The position numbers were made by a program, and so were the translations under genes. Below the pieces are notes generated by a model. That model saw nothing but the letters and a program-made list of their open reading frames with translations. It was not told the origin of the DNA and did not search any database. DNA of 16,903 bases from JAFDVL01 sp031398365 (GTDB lineage Bacteria > Acidobacteriota > Blastocatellia > RBC074), in NCBI GenBank assembly GCA_031398365.1, contig JANNND010000238.1, forward strand, positions 1 to 16,903. Reading direction: 5' to 3'. Shown piece after piece: positions 1 to 6,868 of this stretch (positions are counted from its first letter, which is position 1; each line of letters starts with the position of its first letter).

Positions 1-2112
1 CCGTATGTGGATGGTCAGCTTAATACCGAGCAGCGTATACACATCGAATCTCATCTGGAAACTTGCGCGCTGTGTCGTGCGGAATACGAATCCCTGTGCT
101 TCTCCAACGAACAAATCGCGCAACTGAAGCTGCCGGAAGAAGCGCCCGTTCAATTTCCGCTGTGGTGGCAAGAACAGCAGTTCGACACTTCAGAAAAGGC
201 ACGCCCGACCATTCGGCTGCGCTGGGCGATGGCGATGGCAACCCTGTTATTATTGGCGGGAACGCTGGTTTGGTATCTGCGCCAGCCGTCGGTTGCGGCG
301 TGGGATGTGACGCGCTTGGCGGGCGCGCCCAAAGTTGGGGCCGCTTCAATGGCGAACACGGCGCGCCTTGGGGTGGGCGATTGGATTGAAACCGATCAAG
401 CGTCACGGGCGCGAATTCAAGTGGGCGCGATTGGATATGTCGAAGTTGATCCGGGTTCGCGGTTGCAATTGCTGACCGCGCGCACGAATGAACATCGGCT
501 CTCGCTCACGCGCGGCAAAATGCACGCCTCGATTCTGGCACCGCCGCGTCTTTTCTTTATCGAAACGCCTGCAGCAACGGCGATTGATTATGGCTGTGCC
601 TACACGCTTGAAGTGGACGAGTCGGGCGCAAGCCTGCTGCAAGTCACGGCGGGCTGGGTCAGCCTGCAAGGGCAAGGGCGCGAAGCAATGGCTCCGGCGG
701 GCGCGAGCTGTCGGGCGCGTCCAAAGCAAGGCCCCGGCACGCCATTTTTTGCCGATGCTTCCGAAACGTTTCGGCAGGCATTGGAGCAGTTCGACTTTGC
801 CAATGGCGGCGCGGCAGCCTTGACTGTTGTGCTGACTGAGGCGCGTTCCCGCGATAGCTTCTCACTCTTTCATTTACTGCAAACCGCTGCTCAGGCGGAT
901 AAAGAACGGGTTTATAAACGGCTGGTGGCGTTTGTGCCACTGCCCAAAGGATTGACGCGCGCCGATGTTCTGCAACAGAAAAACGCTGAGAAGCTGACCG
1001 CGTGGCGCGACAAAATTGATTACGTCAGCCTCGGCCTTGATCCGGCGCATGTGCCGACCGCGACGGGTACGCTGCGGCCCACAGGCACGCTAAATCAGGC
1101 GCGTTATACGCACACCGCAACGCGCTTACCCGATGGGCGCGTGTTGGTAGCAGGTGGACTGGAACGAGGTGGGGTGGCGCTGGACAGCACAGAAATTTAC
1201 GACCCGGCACAAGGACAATTCCTGGCTGCCGGACGAATGACCACCAAGCGGGTCGGGCATACAGCCACGCTGCTGCCGGATGGGCGCGTGCTGATAACCG
1301 GCGGGTCGGGCAATACGTTTTATGCCGGGGCGTTGGCGAGCGCCGAGCTTTTTGATCCGCGCACGAATTCATTTCGCAGCATTGGAAACATGAGCGCAGC
1401 ACGATTGGCGCACCGAGCGACGCTGCTCGCGGACGGCAAAGTTCTCATCACCGGCGGACAGGATGAAGCCAGAGACAAGCTGGCCAGCGCCGAGCTTTTC
1501 GATCCGGTCACAGAAACGTTCAGTCCCATCAGCGCGATGAACGCCAAGCGCGCCGATCACACGGCAACACTGCTCAAAAATGGTTTCGTGTTGCTCGCAG
1601 GCGGCGGCAGCAAAAGCGAACCGGACGAGCGCCCACAGGCCAGCGCCGAGCTTTATGATCCGGCCAAGCGAGCGTTCGTGATGACCGGCGCGCTGAGCCT
1701 GCCGCGCTACAAACATTCGGCGGCGACGTTGCCGGACGGGCGCGTATTGATTCTGGGCGGCTCTGATGCAAGGATGTGGGAAGGCCGCTATGCGAGCGCA
1801 GAAATCTACGATCCTGTGACAGGAAAATTCACGGCGACCGCCAATCTGAATACGGCACGCTACAAAATCCGCGATGCGGTCGTGACGTTAGCAAACGGCA
1901 AGATTCTGGTGGCGGGCGGCGGTGCGCGGCCTGAAGTATTTGATCCCGCAACCGGTATCTTCGCGCCTGTTGCTGGCAGTCTTGGCACAACGCGTTATTA
2001 TGCTACGGCCACGTTGTTGGCGAATGGCGACGTGCTGATTCTGGGCGGCTATGTGAGCGATGAACGGCCCGGCATGGCGGCGGACTTGAGCGCGTGGTTG
2101 TATAAACCGTAA
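1..2112 (+). CDS. Anti-sigma (zf-HC2) / FecR-like / seven-kelch membrane fusion protein, 5'-truncated by the window
   Basis: The reading frame is open to the window edge (Pro-Tyr-Val-Asp-Gly...), so the gene starts upstream; the GTG at 7 is probably an internal Val codon. Residues below count from that codon. The N-terminus has the second half of a putative zinc-finger anti-sigma motif (His16-x3-Cys20-x2-Cys23); the first metal ligand would lie outside the window. A single membrane helix follows at about 73-91, then a FecR-like beta-rich region at about 99-222. A linker leads to seven kelch-type units (about 355-695), each with a [DN]G-x-[VI]-L-x-x-GG strand, suggesting a seven-bladed propeller. 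Topology by family knowledge: cytoplasmic zinc finger, periplasmic FecR and propeller. An ECF sigma factor gene just upstream would be expected but is not visible. I infer a transmembrane signalling role. The domain calls are strong; the ligand and sigma partner are unknown. Confidence 0.85.
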   Translation, partial: PYVDGQLNTEQRIHIESHLETCALCRAEYESLCFSNEQIAQLKLPEEAPVQFPLWWQEQQFDTSEKARPTIRLRWAMAMATLLLLAGTLVWYLRQPSVAAWDVTRLAGAPKVGAASMANTARLGVGDWIETDQASRARIQVGAIGYVEVDPGSRLQLLTARTNEHRLSLTRGKMHASILAPPRLFFIETPAATAIDYGCAYTLEVDESGASLLQVTAGWVSLQGQGREAMAPAGASCRARPKQGPGTPFFADASETFRQALEQFDFANGGAAALTVVLTEARSRDSFSLFHLLQTAAQADKERVYKRLVAFVPLPKGLTRADVLQQKNAEKLTAWRDKIDYVSLGLDPAHVPTATGTLRPTGTLNQARYTHTATRLPDGRVLVAGGLERGGVALDSTEIYDPAQGQFLAAGRMTTKRVGHTATLLPDGRVLITGGSGNTFYAGALASAELFDPRTNSFRSIGNMSAARLAHRATLLADGKVLITGGQDEARDKLASAELFDPVTETFSPISAMNAKRADHTATLLKNGFVLLAGGGSKSEPDERPQASAELYDPAKRAFVMTGALSLPRYKHSAATLPDGRVLILGGSDARMWEGRYASAEIYDPVTGKFTATANLNTARYKIRDAVVTLANGKILVAGGGARPEVFDPATGIFAPVAGSLGTTRYYATATLLANGDVLILGGYVSDERPGMAADLSAWLYKP

Positions 2113-2117
2113 TGACG

Positions 2118-2196
2118 GTAGCGCAATCTGTTAGATTGCATCGTTGCCGCCGAACACGATCTATTTGAAGCCTCGCAATCTAACAGATTGCGCTAC
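2118..2196. repeat. Nested-palindrome inverted repeat (REP/MITE-like)
   Basis: The arms at 2118-2139 and 2175-2196 are perfect 22-bp reverse complements. Each arm is itself nearly self-complementary (GCAATCT-GTT-AGATTGC), and an inner ATCGT/ACGAT pair extends the possible stem toward the centre. It begins 5 bases after the stop of the kelch gene and ends 19 bases before the YceI start, so it lies in the 5' leader of the YceI gene. It has no open frame of its own and no T-run typical of an intrinsic terminator. It resembles paired REP sequences or a small non-autonomous element. Copy number elsewhere in the genome cannot be judged from here. Confidence 0.8.
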
Positions 2197-2215
2197 TGTT
2201 CCAACAGGAGAATTC

Positions 2216-2863
2216 ATGATTCGTTTACTAAGTCTCATTAGTTTTTGCCTTGCACTCGTACTGTTCGCCGCGTGTGCGAACCCAGCGGATAATGCGCCGA
2301 AAGCAGTTGTTTCTGAGGTCGCATCACCTGCCGCCACTGGTACTGCGACTGCGCCGACCAAAGGCACCAAGCTGGCGTTCGCTGCTGACGCTTCCACCAT
2401 TGATTTTGTTGGCTCTAAAGTTACGGGCAGTGAGAATGGCTCGTTCAAGAAGTTCACCGGCGCGATTGATCTGGTGGAAGGCAAGCCCGAAAAAAGCAGC
2501 GTGAATGTCGCCATTGATTTGAGTTCGGTGGACGCGAAAATCGGCAAGTTGACCGAGCATTTGAAATCGCCCGACTTCTTCGATGTCGCCAAATATCCGC
2601 AAGCAACTTTCACTTCGTCTGAAATCAAACCGGGCGGCGAGAAGGGCGCAACGCACACCGTCATTGGCACGCTCGACCTGCACGGCGTCAAGAAAACCAT
2701 TACCTTTCCGGCCACCATCAACGTCGCTGCTGATGCAGTAACAATGAACAGCGAGTTTGCAATCAATCGCAAAGATTTCGGCATCGTCTACGCGGGCAAA
2801 GCGGACGATTTGATTCGGGACGAAGTCGTCCTCAAATTGTCCGTCAAAGCGCCGCGTCGCTAA
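2216..2863 (+). CDS. YceI-family lipoprotein
   Basis: A 215-residue protein with a lipoprotein signal: hydrophobic residues 4-19 and a lipobox Phe-Ala-Ala-Cys20, so it should be lipid-anchored in the envelope. After an Ala/Pro/Thr-rich linker (about 21-50), residues about 51-213 form a YceI-like lipocalin-type beta barrel, including the family-typical stretch around His115-Ser134 (His-Leu-Lys-Ser-Pro-Asp-Phe-Phe-Asp) and a later Leu-His-Gly-Val-Lys-Lys turn. Members studied elsewhere bind polyisoprenoid or other amphiphilic ligands, but roles vary. The start at 2216 is chosen because AGGAG lies at 2206-2210 and it gives a clean signal peptide; an in-frame ATG at 2144 would translate through the inverted repeat. 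The next gene, an exported dioxygenase, begins 33 bases downstream, so co-transcription is likely. Confidence 0.9.
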   Translation: MIRLLSLISFCLALVLFAACANPADNAPKAVVSEVASPAATGTATAPTKGTKLAFAADASTIDFVGSKVTGSENGSFKKFTGAIDLVEGKPEKSSVNVAIDLSSVDAKIGKLTEHLKSPDFFDVAKYPQATFTSSEIKPGGEKGATHTVIGTLDLHGVKKTITFPATINVAADAVTMNSEFAINRKDFGIVYAGKADDLIRDEVVLKLSVKAPRR

Positions 2864-2896
2864 CCCTAAACCAGCAATCACAATTTGGAGGTAACT

Positions 2897-3508
2897 ATGA
2901 ATGATTCTTTGAATTCATCACGGCGGAGCTTTGTCTACGCGGGACTGGCTGCGCTTCCCCTGCTCAAGCTTGAGGCACTCGCGGATTGCAAACTGACAAC
3001 AGCTTCGCAGGAAGGCCCCTTTTATCGCGCGGGTGCGCCGTGGCTCACGCGCCTGTGCAATCCCAACGAACCCGGCGAACCGGTCGTGATTGTGGGTCGT
3101 GTCACGGCAGCCGAGACGTGCGCCCCGCTCAAAAACGCCGTCGTAGACGTGTGGCATGCGAATCACACCGGCCTGTACGATAACCAAATGAAAGAATACG
3201 TGAACAAATTTTATTTGCGGGGTCGGATGAAAACCGATGCCGAAGGACACTACACGTTCACGACGATTTTGCCTGCCGCCTACTCCACCGGGTCAAGCAT
3301 GCGCGCCAAGCATATTCACTACAAAATCAGCGCACCAGGCTATGAATCGCTAACGACGGAACTTTACTTTGAGGGCGACAAATACAACGCGACCGATTCA
3401 ATGGTGCAGCCCTCGCTCATCACTTCACTCACCGATTTCAAACATCCGCAGGAGAAGCGCAAATTTCTCAAAGGGACGTTCGATGTTGCATTGGCAAAAG
3501 TGAAATAA
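2897..3508 (+). CDS. Tat-exported intradiol ring-cleavage dioxygenase family protein
   Basis: A 203-residue protein starting with a twin-arginine signal (Ser-Arg9-Arg10-Ser-Phe, then a hydrophobic Ala/Leu stretch to about residue 29), which suggests export of a folded, metal-loaded enzyme. The catalytic core matches intradiol dioxygenases (PF00775 type), which cleave catechols between the hydroxyls using Fe(III). All four expected iron ligands are seen: Tyr94 (after Val-Trp-His-Ala-Asn), Tyr129, His139 and His141 (Lys-His-Ile-His). Arg136, three residues before the first His, matches the conserved substrate-side Arg of classical enzymes. The ATG at 2897 is chosen over an in-frame TTG at 2885 because GGAGG sits at 2887-2891 and the Tat signal follows directly. 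It is shorter than cytoplasmic catechol dioxygenases, as exported members often are. The substrate is unknown. It sits between the YceI gene and a second dioxygenase with 33- and 12-base gaps. Confidence 0.88.
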   Translation: MNDSLNSSRRSFVYAGLAALPLLKLEALADCKLTTASQEGPFYRAGAPWLTRLCNPNEPGEPVVIVGRVTAAETCAPLKNAVVDVWHANHTGLYDNQMKEYVNKFYLRGRMKTDAEGHYTFTTILPAAYSTGSSMRAKHIHYKISAPGYESLTTELYFEGDKYNATDSMVQPSLITSLTDFKHPQEKRKFLKGTFDVALAKVK

Positions 3509-3520
3509 ACGGAGGTAGGT

Positions 3521-4066
3521 ATGAAGCTAATTGTTTTGCTTACGTTCTTATCATTCTTATTCGTTTTCTCAACCCAAGCACCCACGGTGGCGGAAAAAAA
3601 TGCGCCGTCCAAGCTCACGATCACAACCAAAGAAGAACCGGGCGAGCGGTTGGTGGTGTCCGGCGTTGTCTATGCTTCAGACGGCAAGACACCGCTGGCG
3701 AATGCGTCGGTGTATGTCTATCACACCGATGCCAACGGGCGGTACACACCCGGCCCCAAAGACGACAACCGCAATCCACGCCTGCGCGGCTATCTGCGCA
3801 CGGACGCGCAGGGGCGCTACGAATACAGCACGATCAAGCCCGCGCCGTATCCAGGCAATGGCCCACCCGCGCATATTCATTATCACGTCAACGCGCCCGG
3901 CTATCAGGAACGCGTCTTCGAGATCGTGTTTGAAGGCGACCCGAAAATCAGCGCCGACATTCGCGCCAGAGCCGCGCAAGAAGACAGCGGATTTTCGCTG
4001 CGCAAATTGACGCGCGAGGCAGCGGGCGGATGGCGCTGTACGCAGGATGTCAAACTGCGGAAGTAG
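3521..4066 (+). CDS. Second exported intradiol dioxygenase-like protein
   Basis: A 181-residue protein with a Sec-type signal peptide (Lys2, hydrophobic residues 3-17, probable cleavage near Ala20) rather than a Tat motif. It aligns by eye with the upstream gene through the intradiol core: Tyr75, Tyr110, His118 and His120 occupy the four iron-ligand positions (Arg-Tyr-Thr-Pro-Gly; Ala-Pro-Tyr; Ala-His-Ile-His-Tyr). It ends in a short Arg/Lys-rich tail. The position of the substrate-side Arg (three residues before the first His) is Pro115 here, so specificity or activity may differ from its neighbour. The start is well supported, with GGAGG at 3511-3515 and only 12 bases from the previous stop, so the two are almost certainly co-transcribed. 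The paralogues are divergent, which argues against a recent duplication. The dioxygenase fold is confident; the reaction is not. Confidence 0.83.
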   Translation: MKLIVLLTFLSFLFVFSTQAPTVAEKNAPSKLTITTKEEPGERLVVSGVVYASDGKTPLANASVYVYHTDANGRYTPGPKDDNRNPRLRGYLRTDAQGRYEYSTIKPAPYPGNGPPAHIHYHVNAPGYQERVFEIVFEGDPKISADIRARAAQEDSGFSLRKLTREAAGGWRCTQDVKLRK

Positions 4067-4148
4067 GCAAATCAGTGGCACCGAAAAAAATCTTCAGCGT
4101 ATGCGCCATCTCACACGAATTTTATTCATCGTTTGCATAAGCCGGAGC

Positions 4149-4229
4149 TTGCGGCGGCTCACATTTCTCAATCTATTTCGCACGAATCTCAGCGACAAAG
4201 GCTTGCAAGAGTTGCGGAAACTTAAGTAG
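4149..4229 (+). pseudogene. Leucine-rich-repeat gene remnant
   Basis: A short in-frame stretch encodes Leu-Arg-Arg-Leu-Thr-Phe-Leu-Asn-Leu followed by Thr-Asn-Leu-Ser-Asp-Lys-Gly-Leu-Gln-Glu-Leu. This is the spacing of one repeat from proteins with LxxLxLxxTxxxDxGLxxLxxL units, common in acidobacterial and planctomycete genomes. The frame can be followed back only to about 4047, overlapping the end of the dioxygenase gene, and it stops at a TAG that lies inside the left end of the adjoining inverted-repeat element. No Shine-Dalgarno or longer partner frame is seen. I read it as the debris of a larger repeat-protein gene; a chance match over about 25 residues is possible. Confidence 0.4.
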
Positions 4230-4356
4230 GAATTACGCAGAAAGGCCTGCATGTGTCCGACAAACTTCCGTTGGTCGTAGGTTGCGGCCCGCGACTCGCG
4301 CGCGCTTACCGCTCGACAAACGGAAGTTTGTCGGACATTCTGCGTCAGTCCTACTT
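4224..4356. repeat. MITE/REP-like element with long imperfect terminal inverted repeats
   Basis: The outer arms at 4224-4242 and 4338-4356 pair in 17 of 19 positions (AAGTAGG...ACGCAGAA against TTCTGCGT...CCTACTT). The inner arms at 4254-4272 and 4319-4337 are perfect 19-bp reverse complements. The left side carries 11 extra bases (4243-4253) between outer and inner arms. The right inner arm is part of a perfect self-palindrome (CGACAAAC-GGAA-GTTTGTCG, 4314-4333), and the left one is a near-palindrome. It has no coding capacity, and a run of eight T follows the right end. It fills most of the gap between the second dioxygenase and queF (4067-4388), the only gene-poor stretch over 300 bases. 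It looks like a non-autonomous mobile or REP-type element. Confidence 0.8.
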
Positions 4357-4388
4357 TTTTTTCAGAACCCTTCGAATGAGGATCACGC

Positions 4389-4826
4389 ATGTCAGGCAAG
4401 AAAAAGACGCCGCCCATCAAAGAAGTTACCCCGGAAATGCAACTCGAAATCCGCTCGACACCGGCGGAAGAAATGAAGCTGTATCCGCTGGATACATTTG
4501 CCTACGAATATCCAGGGCAACGAATTGAAATCAACTTTACCTCCGCCGAGTTCACCGCGATTTGTCCGTTCTCCGACTTCCCGGATTTTGCGACCTTGCA
4601 CATTATGTATGTGCCAAATCAGCGGTGCATCGAATTGAAATCGCTGAAGCTGTACATCAATTCCTTTCGGGATGTGAAATTCTTTCACGAACATGTCGTC
4701 AACCAAATCCGCGCGGATTTCGTCGCGGCTTGTGATCCGCTGGAATTTTCTATCGAAGGCGATTTCAATGTGCGTGGCAACATCAAAACTGTGGTTCGCG
4801 CCAAGTATAAACGCAAGAAAAAGTGA
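4389..4826 (+). CDS. queF: NADPH-dependent 7-cyano-7-deazaguanine reductase (preQ1 synthase)
   Basis: A 145-residue protein of the short (type I, YkvM-like) QueF class, a tunnelling-fold enzyme that reduces the nitrile preQ0 to the amine preQ1 in queuosine tRNA modification. The nucleophile motif is Ile-Cys59-Pro-Phe-Ser-Asp-Phe-Pro-Asp66, matching the family Cys and Asp at the usual spacing of seven. The QueF signature Glu82-Leu-Lys-Ser-Leu-Lys-Leu-Tyr-x-x-Ser-Phe-Arg follows. His100-Glu101 sits 42 residues after the Cys, as the substrate-binding Glu does in the Bacillus enzyme. The tail is Lys/Arg-rich. The ATG at 4389 has a weak GAGG at about 4378-4381. No queC, queD or queE is in the window, so it is separated from the rest of the pathway. 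No preQ1 riboswitch is seen upstream, where the inverted-repeat element sits. Confidence 0.95.
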   Translation: MSGKKKTPPIKEVTPEMQLEIRSTPAEEMKLYPLDTFAYEYPGQRIEINFTSAEFTAICPFSDFPDFATLHIMYVPNQRCIELKSLKLYINSFRDVKFFHEHVVNQIRADFVAACDPLEFSIEGDFNVRGNIKTVVRAKYKRKKK

Positions 4827-4890
4827 GCGAACTTCGCTGCCGACATCTTCGTAAAGCCCAGCCTAAAGTAAAGCCTGGAGATTCGTGCTT

Positions 4891-5697
4891 ATGTATTGTC
4901 CCAAATGTGCTAACCCGGCCAGTCAAGGCCAACGCTTCTGTCGTCAATGTGGAACCAATCTCGGTGCGATTGTGGATGCCATGGAGGGCCGCCGTGGCCC
5001 GGTTGATTACGAGCGGGTTAAGTCTGACCTGAAAGACCTGGGAGCCAGCATGCGCAGTGGTCTGGAGCAGGTGCATCAGGAATTCAAAAAGAAGCAGCAC
5101 GAACATCGCAAGCGCAATCAGGAAGAACATCCAAACTGGGTTGCAGACATTGCACAAACCGCTTCGAGCGCGGTCACCGATGTCAAAAATGCCTGCTTTT
5201 CGCCGCCCTCAACCAAGCTTTCCAGCAAACCAAAACGGGCGAAAGAGACACGGCGCTACCATTTGCAAAAAGGGATTCTCTCGATTTTCACGGGTGGTGC
5301 CTCGGCGGGTGCATATTATTTTCTGCTCAAAACCGCCGTCGAATCCGGGCTGCTGGCCAATCTGGAACAACTTGTGTTGCAACGCAATCCGAACCTGACA
5401 GGTCTTGTGCCGGTGGTGCAAATGCTTTGGATGTTCTGTTTGATTCCCGTCGCAACAGGTCTTGGACATGTTATCAACGGCCTGTTTTTTGCCCCATCCG
5501 AGCAAGAACTGCAAGCGGCTGAAGCGATCAGCGCAGCCGCCAGTGAGACCATTCCCAATCCGCTTCAGCAATCACCACCTTTTGCCACCACGACCCCGCG
5601 CACGACCAATGAAATCAAGCCGGAATTCGGCTACAGCGTAACCGAAGACGCAACTCTGCCGCTGGATCAGCCGCGCCGCGAACGACAGGCCAGTTAA
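4891..5697 (+). CDS. Zinc-ribbon protein with two predicted membrane segments
   Basis: A 268-residue protein opening with a zinc ribbon (Cys3-x2-Cys6 and Cys17-x2-Cys20). A charged, probably helical or coiled region follows (about 40-85), rich in Lys, Arg, Glu and His. There are then two hydrophobic stretches, about 128-147 and 172-200, likely membrane helices, and a Pro/Thr-rich disordered tail. This architecture occurs in many bacterial proteins of unknown function, and I do not recognise a specific family. The ATG at 4891 is preferred because CTGGAG ends 10 bases upstream and the ribbon starts immediately; an in-frame GTG at 4885 would add two residues. It lies 64 bases after queF on the same strand. 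Nothing in it suggests a role in queuosine synthesis. Confidence 0.8.
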   Translation: MYCPKCANPASQGQRFCRQCGTNLGAIVDAMEGRRGPVDYERVKSDLKDLGASMRSGLEQVHQEFKKKQHEHRKRNQEEHPNWVADIAQTASSAVTDVKNACFSPPSTKLSSKPKRAKETRRYHLQKGILSIFTGGASAGAYYFLLKTAVESGLLANLEQLVLQRNPNLTGLVPVVQMLWMFCLIPVATGLGHVINGLFFAPSEQELQAAEAISAAASETIPNPLQQSPPFATTTPRTTNEIKPEFGYSVTEDATLPLDQPRRERQAS

Positions 5698-5828
5698 TCT
5701 CCTCTCATCTTGGCCTTATATTGGCCGCGACGGCTTGCGAGCATCACGCCGGACATCGTACAATTCGCTTTGCCAGAACAGTTGTCTTGAGGGCGTCTGC
5801 TTCTTTCATCCCTTCGTGATTTTGGATT

Positions 5829-6800
5829 ATGCCACAAAAGTTTTTCACGCTTGCATTGTTGATCCTGGTCGGTTGCCTGCTTGGGTGTCAGTCCAAAGCC
5901 AGCAATGGACGCAATGATGCTTTGCTGGCGGCGGATGAAAAAACACCGGTGATTGTCGAAATCAATGGCAAGCCGGAATACAAAGCAGCGTTTGATCGTT
6001 TTTTGAAATCACGCCTGTCGGATTTACTGCAACAACAAAGTCAGGAAGACAGCAATCAATTGCAAAGCAGCTTGTTTGATGAATTCGTGCGACAGCAATT
6101 GATTGTTCAGACCGCGACCGCCAAAGGAATCACCGCGACCGAAGAAGAAGTGCGGCACGAAGAAACCGATCAACATCAACAAACCAATGTCGAGGGCAGC
6201 AATCAGAATCAGGCAGCGTTGGTCGGAAAAGAGCGCGCCGCCGAAATCGAGCAGGATTTGATTATCTGGAAGTTTTACAAAGCTGAAGTTCTGAAAGATG
6301 TTGCCGCCACCCCCGCAGAAGTTGAGCAACATTTCAACAACAATCCCAAACGCTATCCCCAGGAACCCAGTTTTTGTGTCCGCGAAATCAAAGTGGATGA
6401 CGCAGCGAAAGCGGAAGAATTGCGCAAAGCAGCTTTGGACGAACCAGCCGACTTTGCCATCCTGGCTAAGGAAAATTCCACAGCTCCTTCCAAAGGCGCT
6501 TTACGTTGCTATCGGCCCAAAGAATTGCCCGAAGTATTGGAAAATGCTGCGATGCCTTTGAAAGAAGGTGGCATCAGCACGGTCGTGAAATCCAATTTTG
6601 GTCATCACATTTTTCAGATGGTCAAAAAACAGGAACCGCAAGCGTTTGACCAAATTCACAAACAAGTCGAGGAAGATTTGTTGCGCAGCAAGAATCAATC
6701 GGTCATTGACGCCTATCTGAATCAGGCGCTGGGTAATGCCAAGATTAAAGTTCAGGCCGATAAACTCGGCTTTAACTACACTGGCAAGTGGAAACAATAA
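5829..6800 (+). CDS. Parvulin-type peptidyl-prolyl isomerase lipoprotein (PrsA/SurA-like)
   Basis: A 323-residue protein with a lipoprotein signal; the best lipobox is Leu-Leu-Gly-Cys20, with a second possible Cys at 16. Residues about 40-165 form a Gln/Glu-rich helical chaperone-like region (Val-Glu-Ile-Asn-Gly-Lys-Pro opening, as in SurA_N domains). Residues about 179-270 are a PpiC/parvulin rotamase domain (Phe-Cys-Val-Arg-Glu-Ile start, Ser-Lys-Gly-Ala-Leu and Phe-Gly-His-His-Ile-Phe near the end). A C-terminal helix returns to the chaperone module. It should act at the outer face of a membrane on unfolded envelope proteins. No strong Shine-Dalgarno precedes the ATG at 5829, but the signal peptide fixes the start well. 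The next gene is another isomerase of different build, about 70 bases on, so the pair probably works in one envelope-folding route. Confidence 0.9.
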   Translation: MPQKFFTLALLILVGCLLGCQSKASNGRNDALLAADEKTPVIVEINGKPEYKAAFDRFLKSRLSDLLQQQSQEDSNQLQSSLFDEFVRQQLIVQTATAKGITATEEEVRHEETDQHQQTNVEGSNQNQAALVGKERAAEIEQDLIIWKFYKAEVLKDVAATPAEVEQHFNNNPKRYPQEPSFCVREIKVDDAAKAEELRKAALDEPADFAILAKENSTAPSKGALRCYRPKELPEVLENAAMPLKEGGISTVVKSNFGHHIFQMVKKQEPQAFDQIHKQVEEDLLRSKNQSVIDAYLNQALGNAKIKVQADKLGFNYTGKWKQ

Positions 6801-6868
6801 TCGGTGCGTTTCCATCCTTGTGGAGAGCGTTGCATGACGCCACGCACCGAATTTTCATAGGAGTTATT

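Noticed and set aside
2144..2215. In-frame N-terminal extension of the YceI gene from an ATG at 2144
   Set aside because: It would translate part of the inverted repeat and place the lipoprotein signal internally; the ATG at 2216 has AGGAG and a clean signal peptide.
2161..2784. Minus-strand open frame of 207 codons inside the YceI gene
   Set aside because: It is antisense to a well-supported gene, has no recognisable domain, and runs out through the inverted repeat; it is a shadow of biased codon use.
4351..4362. T-run after the repeat element as an intrinsic terminator
   Set aside because: The inverted arms are far apart with a long centre and the nearest self-palindrome ends about 20 bases before the T-run, so this is at best a weak terminator.
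4357..4388. Possible preQ1 riboswitch ahead of queF
   Set aside because: No compact stem with the A-rich tail expected of preQ1 classes is seen; the upstream region is mostly the repeat element.
4253..4528. Plus-strand open frame running through the MITE-like element into queF
   Set aside because: It is built from inverted-repeat sequence and out-of-frame queF; no domain or ribosome site.
5698..5828. Gap between the zinc-ribbon gene and the first isomerase, checked for RNA genes or repeats
   Set aside because: Only a short TTGGCC direct repeat is visible; no hairpin-plus-T-run or tRNA-like fold could be supported.
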